A stretch of DNA of 64,000 nt from an uncultured Mycoplasmatota bacterium (GCA_900546275.1 URCH01000006.1:1-64000); one strand, 5' to 3'. Shown: positions 1-8,461, counted from the stretch's first letter. Program-made: numbers and translations. Notes: generated by a model from the sequence alone, not told the origin.

Positions 1-277
1 CTAAATTATATTTAACATCTTTTATTTCTCTATCTTCTATAGTGAAAACTACATTTGAACTGTTACTACAACCATCTAATTTTGACATATCATAACCATC
101 TTCATCTGAAGCTATACTAAGCATTTCTTTTGTAATTGAAACATTATCTGCTGTAATCATTATCATGTGATTGGTATAGTATGTTTTAGCATATTCAAAC
201 ATTATGTCTTCTTTTTTAGTACTTGAATTACATCCTGATATTAATATAATTGGAATTAAAAATAATATTTTTTTCAT
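1..277 (-). CDS. Putative lipoprotein, 3' end outside window
   Basis: A reading frame starts with ATG at 277 behind a GGAGG site that overlaps the sufB stop, and runs off the left edge. About 92 residues are visible. The N-terminus is a short basic stretch, a hydrophobic core and a lipobox ending ISGC, so the mature protein should be lipid-anchored on the outside of the membrane at Cys16. The rest is soluble and serine-rich, with no domain I recognise. It follows sufB by 8 bp and could be co-transcribed with it, but nothing links it to iron-sulfur assembly. Confidence 0.8.
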   Translation of the reverse strand, partial: MKKILFLIPIILISGCNSSTKKEDIMFEYAKTYYTNHMIMITADNVSITKEMLSIASDEDGYDMSKLDGCSNSSNVVFTIEDREIKDVKYNL

Positions 278-285
278 ATTTCCTC

Positions 286-1590
286 CTAAAAATAATTTTT
301 TAATAGCGCATTTAACTCTATGGCATATTCCATAGGTAATTCTTCTTTAAACTCATCTATAAATCCCATTATTAATAATTCTTTTGCTTTTTCTTCTTCG
401 ATTCCCCTACTCATTATATAGAAAAGTTTTTCTTTACTTATTTTAGATACTGTTGCTTCGTGTTCTATATTTGAACTATCATTATCAACTCGATTTATAG
501 GAATTGTATCACTTCTAGACTCATCATCAATAATTATTGTATCACATTTAACTATACTTTTTGAATTTATAGCTTTTTTATCTATTTTAACAGTTCCTCT
601 ATATGTTGCATCTCCACCATTTGCAGCTATTGATTTTGAAATGATATTGCTTGTTGTGTTGGGCGCTAAATGTATCATTTTAGCACCTGCATCTTGAATT
701 TGACCTTTTGTAGCAACTGCAATCGAAATACAATTTCCTTTTGCTCTATTTCCTATCAAAATACAAGATGGATATTTCATATTGATTTTTGATCCAATAT
801 TTCCATCTATCCATTCCATCAAGCCATCCTCTTCTACAATTGCTCTTTTTGTTACTAAATTATAAACATCATTTGACCAGTTTTGAATTGTTGTATATCT
901 ACATTTTGCTCCTTTTTTTACATATATTTCAACTACTGCTGCATGCAAAGAATCAGACGTATATGTTGGTGCTGTACAACCTTCCATATAATGTAAGCTA
1001 CTATATTCATCTACTATTATAATTGTTCTTTCAAATTGTCCCATATTTTTTGAATTAATTCTAAAATAACTTTGTAGGGGTCTATCTATTTTAGTATGAG
1101 GTGGGACATATATAAAAGTTCCTCCACTCCATACTGCTGAATTAAGGGCTGTATATTTATTTTCATCATATTTAACTAAGTTATTAAAATACTCTTTAAA
1201 TAAATGAGGATATTTTTTTAATGCTGTATCTGTATCACAAAATATAATATTTTTTTCTTCTAGTTCTTTTAGCATATTACTATATATACCTTCACTCTCA
1301 TATTGAGCATGAACTCCTGATAAGTATTTTTTTTCTGCTTCTGGCAACCCTATTTTATCAAATGTATCTTTTATATCTTTAGGTACATCATTCCAATTAT
1401 TATGAATTTTATCATCCATTTTTTTATAATAATTTATTATATCAAAATCTATTTTTAATTCTGGTCCAAATTTTGGGTTTGATAAATTTTCAAATGCATT
1501 AAATGCATTTATTCTAAAATCTGTCATCCAACTTGGTTCTTTTTTTATTTTTGATATTTCTTTAATTTTTTCTATATTTAAGTTTTTCAT
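286..1590 (-). CDS. sufB: Fe-S cluster assembly scaffold SufB
   Basis: SufB is the scaffold subunit of the cytosolic SufBCD complex, on which sulfur from SufS/SufU is built into Fe-S clusters. The 434 residues are close to the usual 465 and carry the beta-helix core throughout, including the motifs YVPPHTKIDRPLQ (161-173), MEGCTAP (202-208), the likely scaffold cysteine C349 in VKCD, and NIEHEATVSKIS (374-385). It lies 54 bp after sufU on the same strand, and the two probably form one transcript. Unusually for Bacilli, sufC, sufD and sufS are not adjacent, so the other subunits must be encoded elsewhere. Confidence 0.96.
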   Translation of the reverse strand: MKNLNIEKIKEISKIKKEPSWMTDFRINAFNAFENLSNPKFGPELKIDFDIINYYKKMDDKIHNNWNDVPKDIKDTFDKIGLPEAEKKYLSGVHAQYESEGIYSNMLKELEEKNIIFCDTDTALKKYPHLFKEYFNNLVKYDENKYTALNSAVWSGGTFIYVPPHTKIDRPLQSYFRINSKNMGQFERTIIIVDEYSSLHYMEGCTAPTYTSDSLHAAVVEIYVKKGAKCRYTTIQNWSNDVYNLVTKRAIVEEDGLMEWIDGNIGSKINMKYPSCILIGNRAKGNCISIAVATKGQIQDAGAKMIHLAPNTTSNIISKSIAANGGDATYRGTVKIDKKAINSKSIVKCDTIIIDDESRSDTIPINRVDNDSSNIEHEATVSKISKEKLFYIMSRGIEEEKAKELLIMGFIDEFKEELPMEYAIELNALLKNYF

Positions 1591-1644
1591 TAAACATCAC
1601 CATAGATACATTATACTAAATTATAGAAAAAAAAACACAAAAAA

Positions 1645-2061
1645 TTACTTTTTTGTTGCTTTTTCAATTCCCCACCACGGAAGTAATGCACATTTTTTTC
1701 TATTTGGTTGCTTTGCTATATCGTTATATATAACTGCTTGTTGTAATAATTCTTTATCATATTCTTTTTCTTCTATCATATTATAGTAATTTTCTATTAT
1801 CTTTTCAGCAGTCTTAATATCTTTTCCAATTAAAGTATCTATCATTACTGATGTTGCACTTGTACATATGGCACACGCTTCCCCATCAAATCTAATATCT
1901 TTTATAGTATCTCCATCTAGTTTTACCATTAAATTAATTTCATCTATGCAACTTTCATTATTCATATTTATTTTTAAATATGTTTCATCTTCTATTAAAC
2001 CTTTATTTTTAGGATTTTGATAATGTTCTAGCATTATACTTCTTTTTAAATTTTGATCCAT
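1645..2061 (-). CDS. sufU: Zinc-dependent sulfurtransferase SufU
   Basis: SufU takes persulfide from the cysteine desulfurase SufS and passes it to the SufBCD scaffold. I start at the ATG at 2061, which has a GGTGAG site; a longer frame to 2106 has none. The 138-residue product has the expected zinc ligands and sulfur-accepting cysteine: C38-x-D40, C63 within GEACAIC, and C124 near the C-terminus. C66 gives an extra cysteine. The motif SIMLEHYQNPKNKG is typical of the family. It sits immediately upstream of sufB. A cysteine desulfurase at 60243-61364 is a possible partner, though it looks more like the NifS/IscS type. Confidence 0.93.
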   Translation of the reverse strand: MDQNLKRSIMLEHYQNPKNKGLIEDETYLKINMNNESCIDEINLMVKLDGDTIKDIRFDGEACAICTSATSVMIDTLIGKDIKTAEKIIENYYNMIEEKEYDKELLQQAVIYNDIAKQPNRKKCALLPWWGIEKATKK

Positions 2062-2077
2062 AATACTCACCAAATTA

Positions 2078-2106
2078 ATTATAAACTTTAAAAGAAAAAA
2101 AATCAA
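2078..2106 (-). promoter_or_regulatory. Predicted sigma-A promoter of sufUB
   Basis: On the minus strand TTGATT (2101-2106) and TATAAT (2078-2083) are separated by exactly 17 bp. Transcription would begin about 10 bases before the sufU ATG, giving a very short leader. The -35 box lies inside the terminator hairpin of the upstream gene, so sufUB is probably transcribed independently of it. Confidence 0.6.
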
Positions 2107-2124
2107 TTATTTATAAAATTGATT
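2101..2124 (-). terminator. Terminator after the 185-residue hypothetical gene
   Basis: The minus strand shows the inverted repeat AATCAATT / AATTGATT around an 8-base loop, followed by a run of T. It overlaps the stop codon of the gene at 2107-2664. Confidence 0.65.
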
Positions 2125-2664
2125 ATTTTCCATTTGAGCTTGATTATAGTAATTATCTATTTTTTCTAATAACATACTGTTTTCTTTTGAAAAACTTGGT
2201 ATATTATCTAATTGGTCAATTCTATATGCATCATCATAGTATCTAGTTGAAACAAAATCAGAAATTAAATTTGTATACAAATTAGGATATTTATTTAATA
2301 TATATTTTACAGATTCCATTTGTCCTTCTTTTAATAAGTTCATTAATAAAAATTTAACTTCATCATTAGATAAATTTTCACTATCAAAATTCTTTTGTGT
2401 ACCTAACAAACCAGCATAACCTTTTCTAGTGGCTAGTTCATTTGTTTTAATTATATTTTTTAACAATTCCTTTTCTATTTGTTCAAAGCTAAGATTTGAG
2501 ATATAATTCCTTGCTCCACTATTACTTGTAAATCCCTTTGTATATCCTTCATTTAATAACTTTGATAAGGCAGTAGTAATGTGTCGTGGGGTTGAAAATT
2601 CACCACCCTTTTCCATTGTTTTTAGACAAGCATAATCAATGCATTGTAATTCATAGTCTTTCAT
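2107..2664 (-). CDS. Conserved-looking hypothetical protein, 185 residues
   Basis: I do not recognise this protein. It starts at an ATG behind AAGGAGG and is predicted to be soluble and largely helical, with no signal peptide or membrane segment. There is a basic, Gly/Asn-rich stretch near residues 40-55 and an acidic, Gln-rich C-terminus. In the uninterrupted chromosome it would lie just downstream of spoVS, so it is host DNA, not element DNA. It has its own terminator and is separated from sufU by a promoter. Its position between spoVS and suf gives no firm clue to its role. Confidence 0.7.
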   Translation of the reverse strand: MKDYELQCIDYACLKTMEKGGEFSTPRHITTALSKLLNEGYTKGFTSNSGARNYISNLSFEQIEKELLKNIIKTNELATRKGYAGLLGTQKNFDSENLSNDEVKFLLMNLLKEGQMESVKYILNKYPNLYTNLISDFVSTRYYDDAYRIDQLDNIPSFSKENSMLLEKIDNYYNQAQMENNQFYK

Positions 2665-2699
2665 ACATATCCTCCTTTAGTTATAATACCATAAAAATA

Positions 2700-2725
2700 A
2701 AAAAAAAGGAAGCTTATCTAGCTTC
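2700..2725 (-). terminator. Terminator of spoVS
   Basis: GAAGC / GCTTC pairs around a 7-base loop and is followed by a T-run (A-run at 2699-2707 on the plus strand). It overlaps the spoVS stop codon, as expected for the original gene end. Confidence 0.7.
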
Positions 2726-2826
2726 TACAATTAATTTTATAGCAGTTCTTTCTTCACCTTCTATTACTATATCGGTGAATGCAGGAATGCAAACTAAGTT
2801 TTTACCACTTGGTGCGACAAAACCTC
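2714..2826 (-). pseudogene. spoVS: spoVS 3' part, separated by element insertion
   Basis: Reading the minus strand from the crossover at 2826, the frame encodes FVAPSGKNLVCIPAFTDI and then VIEGEERTAIKLIVEAR before TAA at 2714-2716. This is the highly conserved C-terminal 35 residues of stage V sporulation protein S. The matching first 51 codons are at 18260-18412. The recombinase frame overlaps this segment in another frame and ends at 2802. No ribosome binding site or good start codon precedes it, so it is probably not expressed while the element is in place. Confidence 0.93.
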
Positions 2827-4478
2827 GCGTCACTCCTCAAAATCGGAAATAATTGGGATAGTGCTAGGTTTTTCCTATCTTCGTCACCAATGTCAAATTG
2901 GCAATGTAGTATAGTTTTTTTTGCACCTGCACTATCCTCTACTGTTTCAACAATTATCTTTTCAAATATAGTAGATACTAAAGATAAAACTGAATCGTCA
3001 TTAATTTCGATTATTTTATTTAGTTTATTAAATAATTCTTCCGAAGAATTACTTGAATTACTAACAACTATTTCCCTTTTTGTAATTTCGTCATATGCAT
3101 TTTTTAGTCCTTCGATTTTGCTGTTATATTTGTTTCTATAATCAGCAAATTCTTCTGCACTAATTTCATCTCTACTTCGCATATTAAATAAATTATCTTT
3201 TTGTTTTTCAATGTCTTTAATTTGATTTAAAATTTTTTTCTTATCATTTGAATAATCTGTTTTTCCTTTAGCTTCACTTAATGACTTTGAAATATCATCA
3301 AATAATAATTGTTTATTTTTTACTAAATCTCTTATTATTGGTTTAAAAGCTTTTGCAAGTTCTTCTTCATACAATAATTGAGAATTGCAACACTCAGATT
3401 TTGGTTTTCCTGTTTCTCTATAGCAAGTACAACCCCAAAATTGCCTTTTTCCTTCTTTTGTTTTCCAATTTCCTCTTGTATATGTACAATTATCATGAAA
3501 GCATACTAATTTTTTTGTTAGTGGAAATCTTTGAACATAGACTGATTTATCTGGATTAGAATGTTTTTGTCCTCTTGATTTTAATATTCTGTTTGCTTCA
3601 TCCCATAATTCTTCGCTAACTATTGGTGGTACATTCTCGTGATCCTCATACATTACCCAATTATCAGATTTTAATACTTTTCTTTTTTTAGTTCTAAAAT
3701 CTAATGTAACACCTTTATTAGCACAATAGTATCCTTTATATTTTGGATTTCTTATAATATCTCTTATATTAGCAGGATGTATAGGTTTACCTTTTGCATT
3801 TGTATATCCATATTTATTATACAAATCAAAACTTAATTTTGTTGTTCCTACACCCTCATAAACATATAATTCAAATATTTTTCTAACTATTTCAGCTTGC
3901 TCTTCATCAATAACAAGTTTTCCATTATCTTTCTTATATCCTAAGATATTATTACTTCCTGCAACAACACCTTTTTCTATACTTCTTTGATAACCAAATC
4001 TAACTCTATCAGATAATTTTCTTATTTCTTCTTGTGCTAAACTAGACATAATTGTAAGTCTTAATTCGGCATCTGGATCACATGTATTAATGTTATCGCT
4101 TAAGAAATAAACACAAACTCCATAGTTAAGTAAATCTCTAGTATATTGAATACTATCTAATGTGTTTCTTGCAAATCTCGATACTTCTTTAGTCAAGATT
4201 AAATCAAATTTTCCAAATTTTGCATCTCTAATCATCCTTAAAAAACTATCTCTTTTATTAACAGACGCACCAGATATACCTTCATCAACATATCCTGGTA
4301 TATATGTCCAATTAGTTTGTTCTTTAATAAGATTTTCAAAATACATAACTTGACTATCTAAAGAATTTAATTGTTCCTCTCTTTCTGTCGAAACTCTTGC
4401 ATAATAAGTTACTTTTAGGGGCATATCGTAAATACTTCTACCTGAGCTAAGCATATTTCTCATGGTTAAAATTTCCAT
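2802..4478 (-). CDS. Large serine recombinase (element integrase)
   Basis: This site-specific recombinase should catalyse integration and excision of the surrounding element through a serine-DNA intermediate. The 558-residue product has an N-terminal resolvase domain with the catalytic Ser30 in YARVSTE, a recombinase domain around residues 180-280, a cysteine-rich zinc ribbon (motifs CFHDNC, GCTCYR and SECC, about 325-370) and a C-terminal coiled coil about 390-480. It starts at ATG behind AGGAGG. Its last codons run through the attachment site into spoVS sequence, so the final residues are encoded by the host gene and would change on excision. This position at the element end is typical of TndX/TnpX-type integrases. 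Confidence 0.95.
   Translation of the reverse strand: MEILTMRNMLSSGRSIYDMPLKVTYYARVSTEREEQLNSLDSQVMYFENLIKEQTNWTYIPGYVDEGISGASVNKRDSFLRMIRDAKFGKFDLILTKEVSRFARNTLDSIQYTRDLLNYGVCVYFLSDNINTCDPDAELRLTIMSSLAQEEIRKLSDRVRFGYQRSIEKGVVAGSNNILGYKKDNGKLVIDEEQAEIVRKIFELYVYEGVGTTKLSFDLYNKYGYTNAKGKPIHPANIRDIIRNPKYKGYYCANKGVTLDFRTKKRKVLKSDNWVMYEDHENVPPIVSEELWDEANRILKSRGQKHSNPDKSVYVQRFPLTKKLVCFHDNCTYTRGNWKTKEGKRQFWGCTCYRETGKPKSECCNSQLLYEEELAKAFKPIIRDLVKNKQLLFDDISKSLSEAKGKTDYSNDKKKILNQIKDIEKQKDNLFNMRSRDEISAEEFADYRNKYNSKIEGLKNAYDEITKREIVVSNSSNSSEELFNKLNKIIEINDDSVLSLVSTIFEKIIVETVEDSAGAKKTILHCQFDIGDEDRKNLALSQLFPILRSDARFCRTKW
2815..2850. other. Left attachment junction of the spoVS element
   Basis: The host sequence of spoVS (through 2826) meets element sequence here. 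ACCTC at 2822-2826 is shared with the right junction at 18260-18264 and is the probable crossover core. The element side (2826-2846) contains CACTCCTCAAAA and is an imperfect inverted repeat of the right element end (18239-18259), with 17 of 21 positions identical. Paired half-sites around a short core are what serine integrases bind. Confidence 0.85.
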
Positions 4479-4562
4479 ACAATATACCTCCTAATAAGAT
4501 GGTAGCACAAATTTGCTAAATTTCAAAATCATTAAATTATTTTTCATATCTTACCCCTATTC

Positions 4563-4748
4563 TTATATCATTATATCTATTCCTATTGCTTCATCCATTT
4601 TTGTTTTATTAAAAGATTCTAATTTTTTATTATATTTATTAAATACATAACTGTACTCTGCGTCTGATATTTTTTTATTTTTATATAGTTCTTTAATTAT
4701 TCCTAATTGAATTCTTGTTATAAATTCACTTTCTTTAATTCCAGTCAT
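4563..4748 (-). CDS. Small SHOCT-like protein
   Basis: The 61-residue protein starts at ATG behind AGGGAGG. It is helical and resembles short proteins with a SHOCT-type helix pair (pattern around LYKNKKISDAEYSYVFNKY). Such proteins often sit just upstream of the serine recombinase in Firmicute integrative elements, and it lies 84 bp upstream of the recombinase here. A role in controlling excision is a guess from position only. It is too short for a secure family assignment. Confidence 0.6.
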   Translation of the reverse strand: MTGIKESEFITRIQLGIIKELYKNKKISDAEYSYVFNKYNKKLESFNKTKMDEAIGIDIMI

Positions 4749-4794
4749 GTTTTCCTCCCTTTTAATTCTATTTATTTGATACTAAATTTATTAC

Positions 4795-4833
4795 ATAAAA
4801 AAATTAAGGTTATCCAAATTTTATGGATAACCT
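4795..4833 (-). terminator. Terminator after the coupling protein gene
   Basis: A strong hairpin, AGGTTATCC / GGATAACCT with a 9-base loop (4807-4833), is followed on the minus strand by a T-rich tract. It starts immediately after the coupling-protein stop at 4835, separating it from the 61-residue gene and the recombinase. Confidence 0.75.
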
Positions 4834-4834
4834 C

Positions 4835-6934
4835 TTATAACATTTTAGAATGAACTTCTAATTTCTTATTTTGTAAATCTAAATATACAACATATTTATC
4901 TTTAGGTATTTTCCCTTTTAATGTCATTAATTTTCCATTAGGAACTTCAGTAAATTTGATTTCAATATATAATTGATTATTTATACTTTTATATTCTAGT
5001 TCATAAACATTTTTAGGAAATAATTCATCTAATATTTTAATAAATGATTCAAATTTTATTTTTTGCATTTCAGCTAATTCTTTAAAAAATTCTTCATTTT
5101 CTTCATTTTGTCTGTTTCTATCTCTCATTCTTCCTCTACTAGTTTTATATTCATATTTTATATCTTCCACAGTAAAATAAGTATTGGTTAAATCTTTTAG
5201 ATTATGTTTTTCCCTTTCAATTTCTCCATCTTTATAACAACTAAATTTATTATACATTACAGTATCTCTAAATATAGGATATCCTGTAATAGGAAAAATA
5301 ATTGTTTTATAATGAAGTTGTTTAACTTCATCTGGTGTTAACAAATCTCTAGCCATTAATGAAGTAGATTTATTTCCATTATAATCCATTAAACTAATAG
5401 ATTGACTTATACTACTTGATTCAATTGTTTTTTTACCTAATCTTTTTGAAATTGCTTCAGCTGTTTCTTGAGTATTTGTTTTTAGATATACCAAGCCACA
5501 GTTATCTAAAATAATTTGTGCTACATCTTTTCCATATACATTATCTAATTGAGCAAAAGATTGAATAAAAAATTGAAATCTCATACCTCTTGATCTAGCA
5601 ACTGATACCATTGCTTCTATATCAGCAAGTGGTGGACAGTTTGCAAATTCATCCAACAACCAATCAATTTGTACTTTTAATCTTTTTTCTTTTCTTGAAT
5701 TAGCAAGTTTTACTAATTCTTTGTATAGCAAACCTACGATTATTGTTACTAAAGTAAAATAAGTTTTATCTTCATCAGGAACTATTACATATAATGCTGT
5801 TTTTTCTTTTCCTAAGCAATCAAATTCAAAATTACTTTCACTTGTAACATTAGCAACATTTATGTCATCGAATAATGCCATTTTCTCTCCAAAAACTGCA
5901 GTAATAGATTTTAAAGTATTTTCTGAAGCACTTAGTATTGATGTTAAACTATCTTTAGATTTTGTTCCATATGGTTTAGTTTCAATATAACTTTTAAATT
6001 TTTTCGAATTTTCATCACCCATTGAACTATTTTGAAATTTTCTTATACTAGTCATTGTAATCTGTTCTTCTTTTATATTTCCTAATTTAAATTCTTCTAA
6101 AAAGAAACCGATTAATCCTTCTAATAATTGTCTTGCAGAATTATTCCAAAATGGATCTTTTTGTTGAACTTTTTCCTGAGTTATCATTTGTGATAATGAA
6201 GTAATTAATCTATTTGTTTCAGCATAATGCGATAAGGCTAAATTATTTAAATTAAACATTTTATTTTTATATTCATCAATTAAATTATTATTTTTTTCAA
6301 TTTCATTATTATATGATTCTTTTTTTGTTTTTCTTGTTCTAGGTATATTAATTTTATTTTTTAACTCAGTATTTAAGTTATTTAATTCATCTATTTTCTT
6401 TTCTAAATTTGTCTTATCATTATCATATTTTATATATTGTTTATATTCATTTATTATCGGTTGTAATATATTAAATTTATTAGATAATTCTGGATGTCTA
6501 AAATCAATCGTTATAATTTTATAACCTTTATCTTTAAACATTTTACTTGTTTTATTAAATATTTCGCCCTTTGGATCCGTTATAAAAACACTTCTTTCTT
6601 CTTTTGCATTTGCAATAAAAGAACAAGTTGGTATAACTGCAGTTACAGATTTTCCTGAGCCAGTAGAACCAAGATAAACATAATGAGGTGTTTCTCTATC
6701 AAACCATATTGTTTTATAATCTTTACTATACCATATTGGAAAACCTGCTTTATTAATATTTGATATTGATTCCTTTTTAAAATCTCTTCTTATTTCTTTA
6801 AAATTAGCAAATCTTGCACTACCATGTTCGTTATTATTTTTAATTTTATTTTTAGCTAACATTGGTTCTATATACAAAAAAAATAATAGAAATATTGCTA
6901 TTATTATTAATATAATTATATAAGTTATTGGCAT
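4835..6934 (-). CDS. TraG/VirD4-family type IV coupling protein
   Basis: Coupling proteins are membrane-bound ATPases that deliver the relaxase-DNA complex to a type IV secretion channel. The 699-residue protein has one N-terminal membrane segment (about 4-23), Walker A GSTGSGKS at 89-96, a Walker B-like LLDEFAN in the C-terminal half, and the conserved stretch RSRGMRFQFFIQSFAQL. A lysine/asparagine-rich coiled-coil insertion lies around 165-235. The start behind AGGAG overlaps the stop of the preceding gene. No relaxase or channel genes are seen nearby, so the element would need a partner to transfer. Confidence 0.93.
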   Translation of the reverse strand: MPITYIIILIIIAIFLLFFLYIEPMLAKNKIKNNNEHGSARFANFKEIRRDFKKESISNINKAGFPIWYSKDYKTIWFDRETPHYVYLGSTGSGKSVTAVIPTCSFIANAKEERSVFITDPKGEIFNKTSKMFKDKGYKIITIDFRHPELSNKFNILQPIINEYKQYIKYDNDKTNLEKKIDELNNLNTELKNKINIPRTRKTKKESYNNEIEKNNNLIDEYKNKMFNLNNLALSHYAETNRLITSLSQMITQEKVQQKDPFWNNSARQLLEGLIGFFLEEFKLGNIKEEQITMTSIRKFQNSSMGDENSKKFKSYIETKPYGTKSKDSLTSILSASENTLKSITAVFGEKMALFDDINVANVTSESNFEFDCLGKEKTALYVIVPDEDKTYFTLVTIIVGLLYKELVKLANSRKEKRLKVQIDWLLDEFANCPPLADIEAMVSVARSRGMRFQFFIQSFAQLDNVYGKDVAQIILDNCGLVYLKTNTQETAEAISKRLGKKTIESSSISQSISLMDYNGNKSTSLMARDLLTPDEVKQLHYKTIIFPITGYPIFRDTVMYNKFSCYKDGEIEREKHNLKDLTNTYFTVEDIKYEYKTSRGRMRDRNRQNEENEEFFKELAEMQKIKFESFIKILDELFPKNVYELEYKSINNQLYIEIKFTEVPNGKLMTLKGKIPKDKYVVYLDLQNKKLEVHSKML

Positions 6935-6943
6935 AATAATCTC

Positions 6944-7396
6944 CTACATTTCAATTTCTTCTTTTATTAAATCTCTACAATAATCATTTATTGAATCTAA
7001 TCTATCATTACAACTTAAATGTTCAATGTAATTTTCTAAATCTAATAGTTTTTCCTCACTTAAATCAATTTCATTATTTCTTAAATAGTTATATGCATAA
7101 TATTTTAAAATGTCATCTTGTACTTCATATAATTTTTCTTCATTATAATTACCTTGTGCTATTTTAATTTGTTGTACTATTCCACCACATACACCATATT
7201 CTTTTTGTACTTCATCTATATACCATGTATTATTTTTAGCCCAATCAAATAAATCAGAAAAATAAATATCAACATTTGAATCAGCAATGTCCGAAAATAC
7301 ATCACATATAAATCCACTATCATAATTTGTTATACATTCTCCATAGGAATCTGAAATATTTCTTTCATAAATATTTAATTCATCAGAATACATCAT
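6944..7396 (-). CDS. Hypothetical acidic protein of the element
   Basis: The function is not recognised. The 150-residue protein is strongly acidic, rich in Asp, Glu, Tyr and Asn, and appears soluble. It begins at the first of two ATG codons behind TTGGAG. It lies 9 bp upstream of the coupling protein gene and 1 bp after the next gene, so it belongs to the same transcription unit. Small acidic proteins in conjugative modules are often accessory or anti-defence factors, but nothing in this sequence shows which. Confidence 0.7.
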   Translation of the reverse strand: MMYSDELNIYERNISDSYGECITNYDSGFICDVFSDIADSNVDIYFSDLFDWAKNNTWYIDEVQKEYGVCGGIVQQIKIAQGNYNEEKLYEVQDDILKYYAYNYLRNNEIDLSEEKLLDLENYIEHLSCNDRLDSINDYCRDLIKEEIEM

Positions 7397-7397
7397 A

Positions 7398-7808
7398 TTA
7401 TTTCTCCAAATTATCGTTTACTTTCATTAAATCCATTATATATTCATCTTCAAATTCTCTTAAAACAGATGGAAATTCTAAATGATTTTCTTTTTCAGAA
7501 TCGCTATCATAATATTTTTCTTCATAGTCATCATAATCTTCGCCTAAACGTGCAAATCTATATGAATAATCATTTTCTTCTAAATATTTTAATCCATAAA
7601 CAATTGCATTAACATCTTCATAATCATACCATTTTATATCATTCCATCCTAAATATACTGAATCACTATTAACAGCTCTTATATCAAAATTGTTTAATAA
7701 GTTCCCATATCCCCAATTCTTTTCAAATAAATAATTATCTGTATATTTTTTTAATTCATTATAACCTTTTTTTGAAATCATAATTCTAACATCAGATCTA
7801 TATCCCAT
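7398..7808 (-). CDS. Hypothetical element protein with GYRSDVRI start
   Basis: A longer frame opens at 7832, but the ATG at 7808 follows AAAGGAGG at ideal spacing and is the likely start (136 residues). The N-terminus MGYRSDVRIMI followed by a Tyr/Asp-rich acidic body resembles small proteins seen in Firmicute phages and conjugative elements, whose function is unknown to me. There is no membrane segment. It is part of the tightly packed run 8188-4835 leading to the coupling protein. Confidence 0.7.
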   Translation of the reverse strand: MGYRSDVRIMISKKGYNELKKYTDNYLFEKNWGYGNLLNNFDIRAVNSDSVYLGWNDIKWYDYEDVNAIVYGLKYLEENDYSYRFARLGEDYDDYEEKYYDSDSEKENHLEFPSVLREFEDEYIMDLMKVNDNLEK

Positions 7809-7822
7809 TAATTTTCCTCCTT

Positions 7823-8188
7823 TTATAAACAAAACTCTTCATCTTTTTTTTCTTTAGGTAAAATTACTTCTATCATTTCATTTTCCATATATTCAAATGG
7901 TTTAAATTCACTTGGATTTATTCCATCAGCATAATAATAACTTAATGGAAAAAATTCATATTGAGAATCATTTGTTTCCTTGTATTCATTTGTATCTAAA
8001 TCATAAGACATATATTCTTTTCCATCTGGTGATTCTAAATAACCAGAACCATCATTATATTTATGCCAATACCAACCTCTCCCCAACTTTTCTGAAGGCA
8101 CTATTTTTTCTTCAAAGTCATCATAATCTTCTACTATTACTGTATTTTCTGCTTCATTATAGATTTTATTTTTATTTTCTAAGTTCAA
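7823..8188 (-). CDS. Hypothetical acidic element protein
   Basis: The frame extends to an ATG at 8212, but AAAGGAG followed by TTG at 8188 with 8-base spacing makes TTG the more likely start (121 residues). The protein is acidic and aromatic, with a central stretch around GRGWYWHKYNDGSGYLESP that could be a small beta-sheet domain. I do not recognise a family. It is the first gene of the small-protein run upstream of the coupling protein. Confidence 0.6.
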   Translation of the reverse strand: MNLENKNKIYNEAENTVIVEDYDDFEEKIVPSEKLGRGWYWHKYNDGSGYLESPDGKEYMSYDLDTNEYKETNDSQYEFFPLSYYYADGINPSEFKPFEYMENEMIEVILPKEKKDEEFCL

Positions 8189-8212
8189 AATATCATCTCC
8201 TTTTTTAACCAA

Positions 8213-8239
8213 TAAAAAAAGACCAACTTTTTGTTGATC
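8213..8239 (-). terminator. Terminator after the two-TM protein gene
   Basis: GATCAAC / GTTGGTC pairs around AAAAA (8221-8239) and is followed by seven T on the minus strand. Confidence 0.65.
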
Positions 8240-8260
8240 AATTCGATAAATTGTAATTTA

Positions 8261-8461
8261 TTATTTAATTTTCTTTTTATTTATAAACGCAACAATTGAA
8301 ATTAACAATCCTGCAACAACAAGAAAAAAAGCGATTAATCTAACTAAAACAACTTTTGTTGGAATATCTCCAAAATGATACCAACTCATTAATTCAAAAA
8401 ATACAAAAGTTATTAATAATGATAATACTACTGCTATAAAATATAAAATATTCTTTTTCAT
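8261..8461 (-). CDS. Small membrane protein with two TM helices
   Basis: The start at 8461 is chosen because TGGAG precedes it at proper spacing; an ATG 12 bases earlier lies inside that site. The 66-residue product has two hydrophobic helices separated by a short loop (WYHFGDIPTKV) and a lysine-rich C-terminus, so both ends should be cytoplasmic. No family is recognised. It lies between the element's small genes and the cardiolipin synthase, with its own terminator. Confidence 0.65.
   Translation of the reverse strand: MKKNILYFIAVVLSLLITFVFFELMSWYHFGDIPTKVVLVRLIAFFLVVAGLLISIVAFINKKKIK

Noticed and set aside
2586..3141. Plus-strand open frames over the left element end
   Set aside because: They run across the spoVS 3' part and the recombinase C-terminus and have no coding signature.
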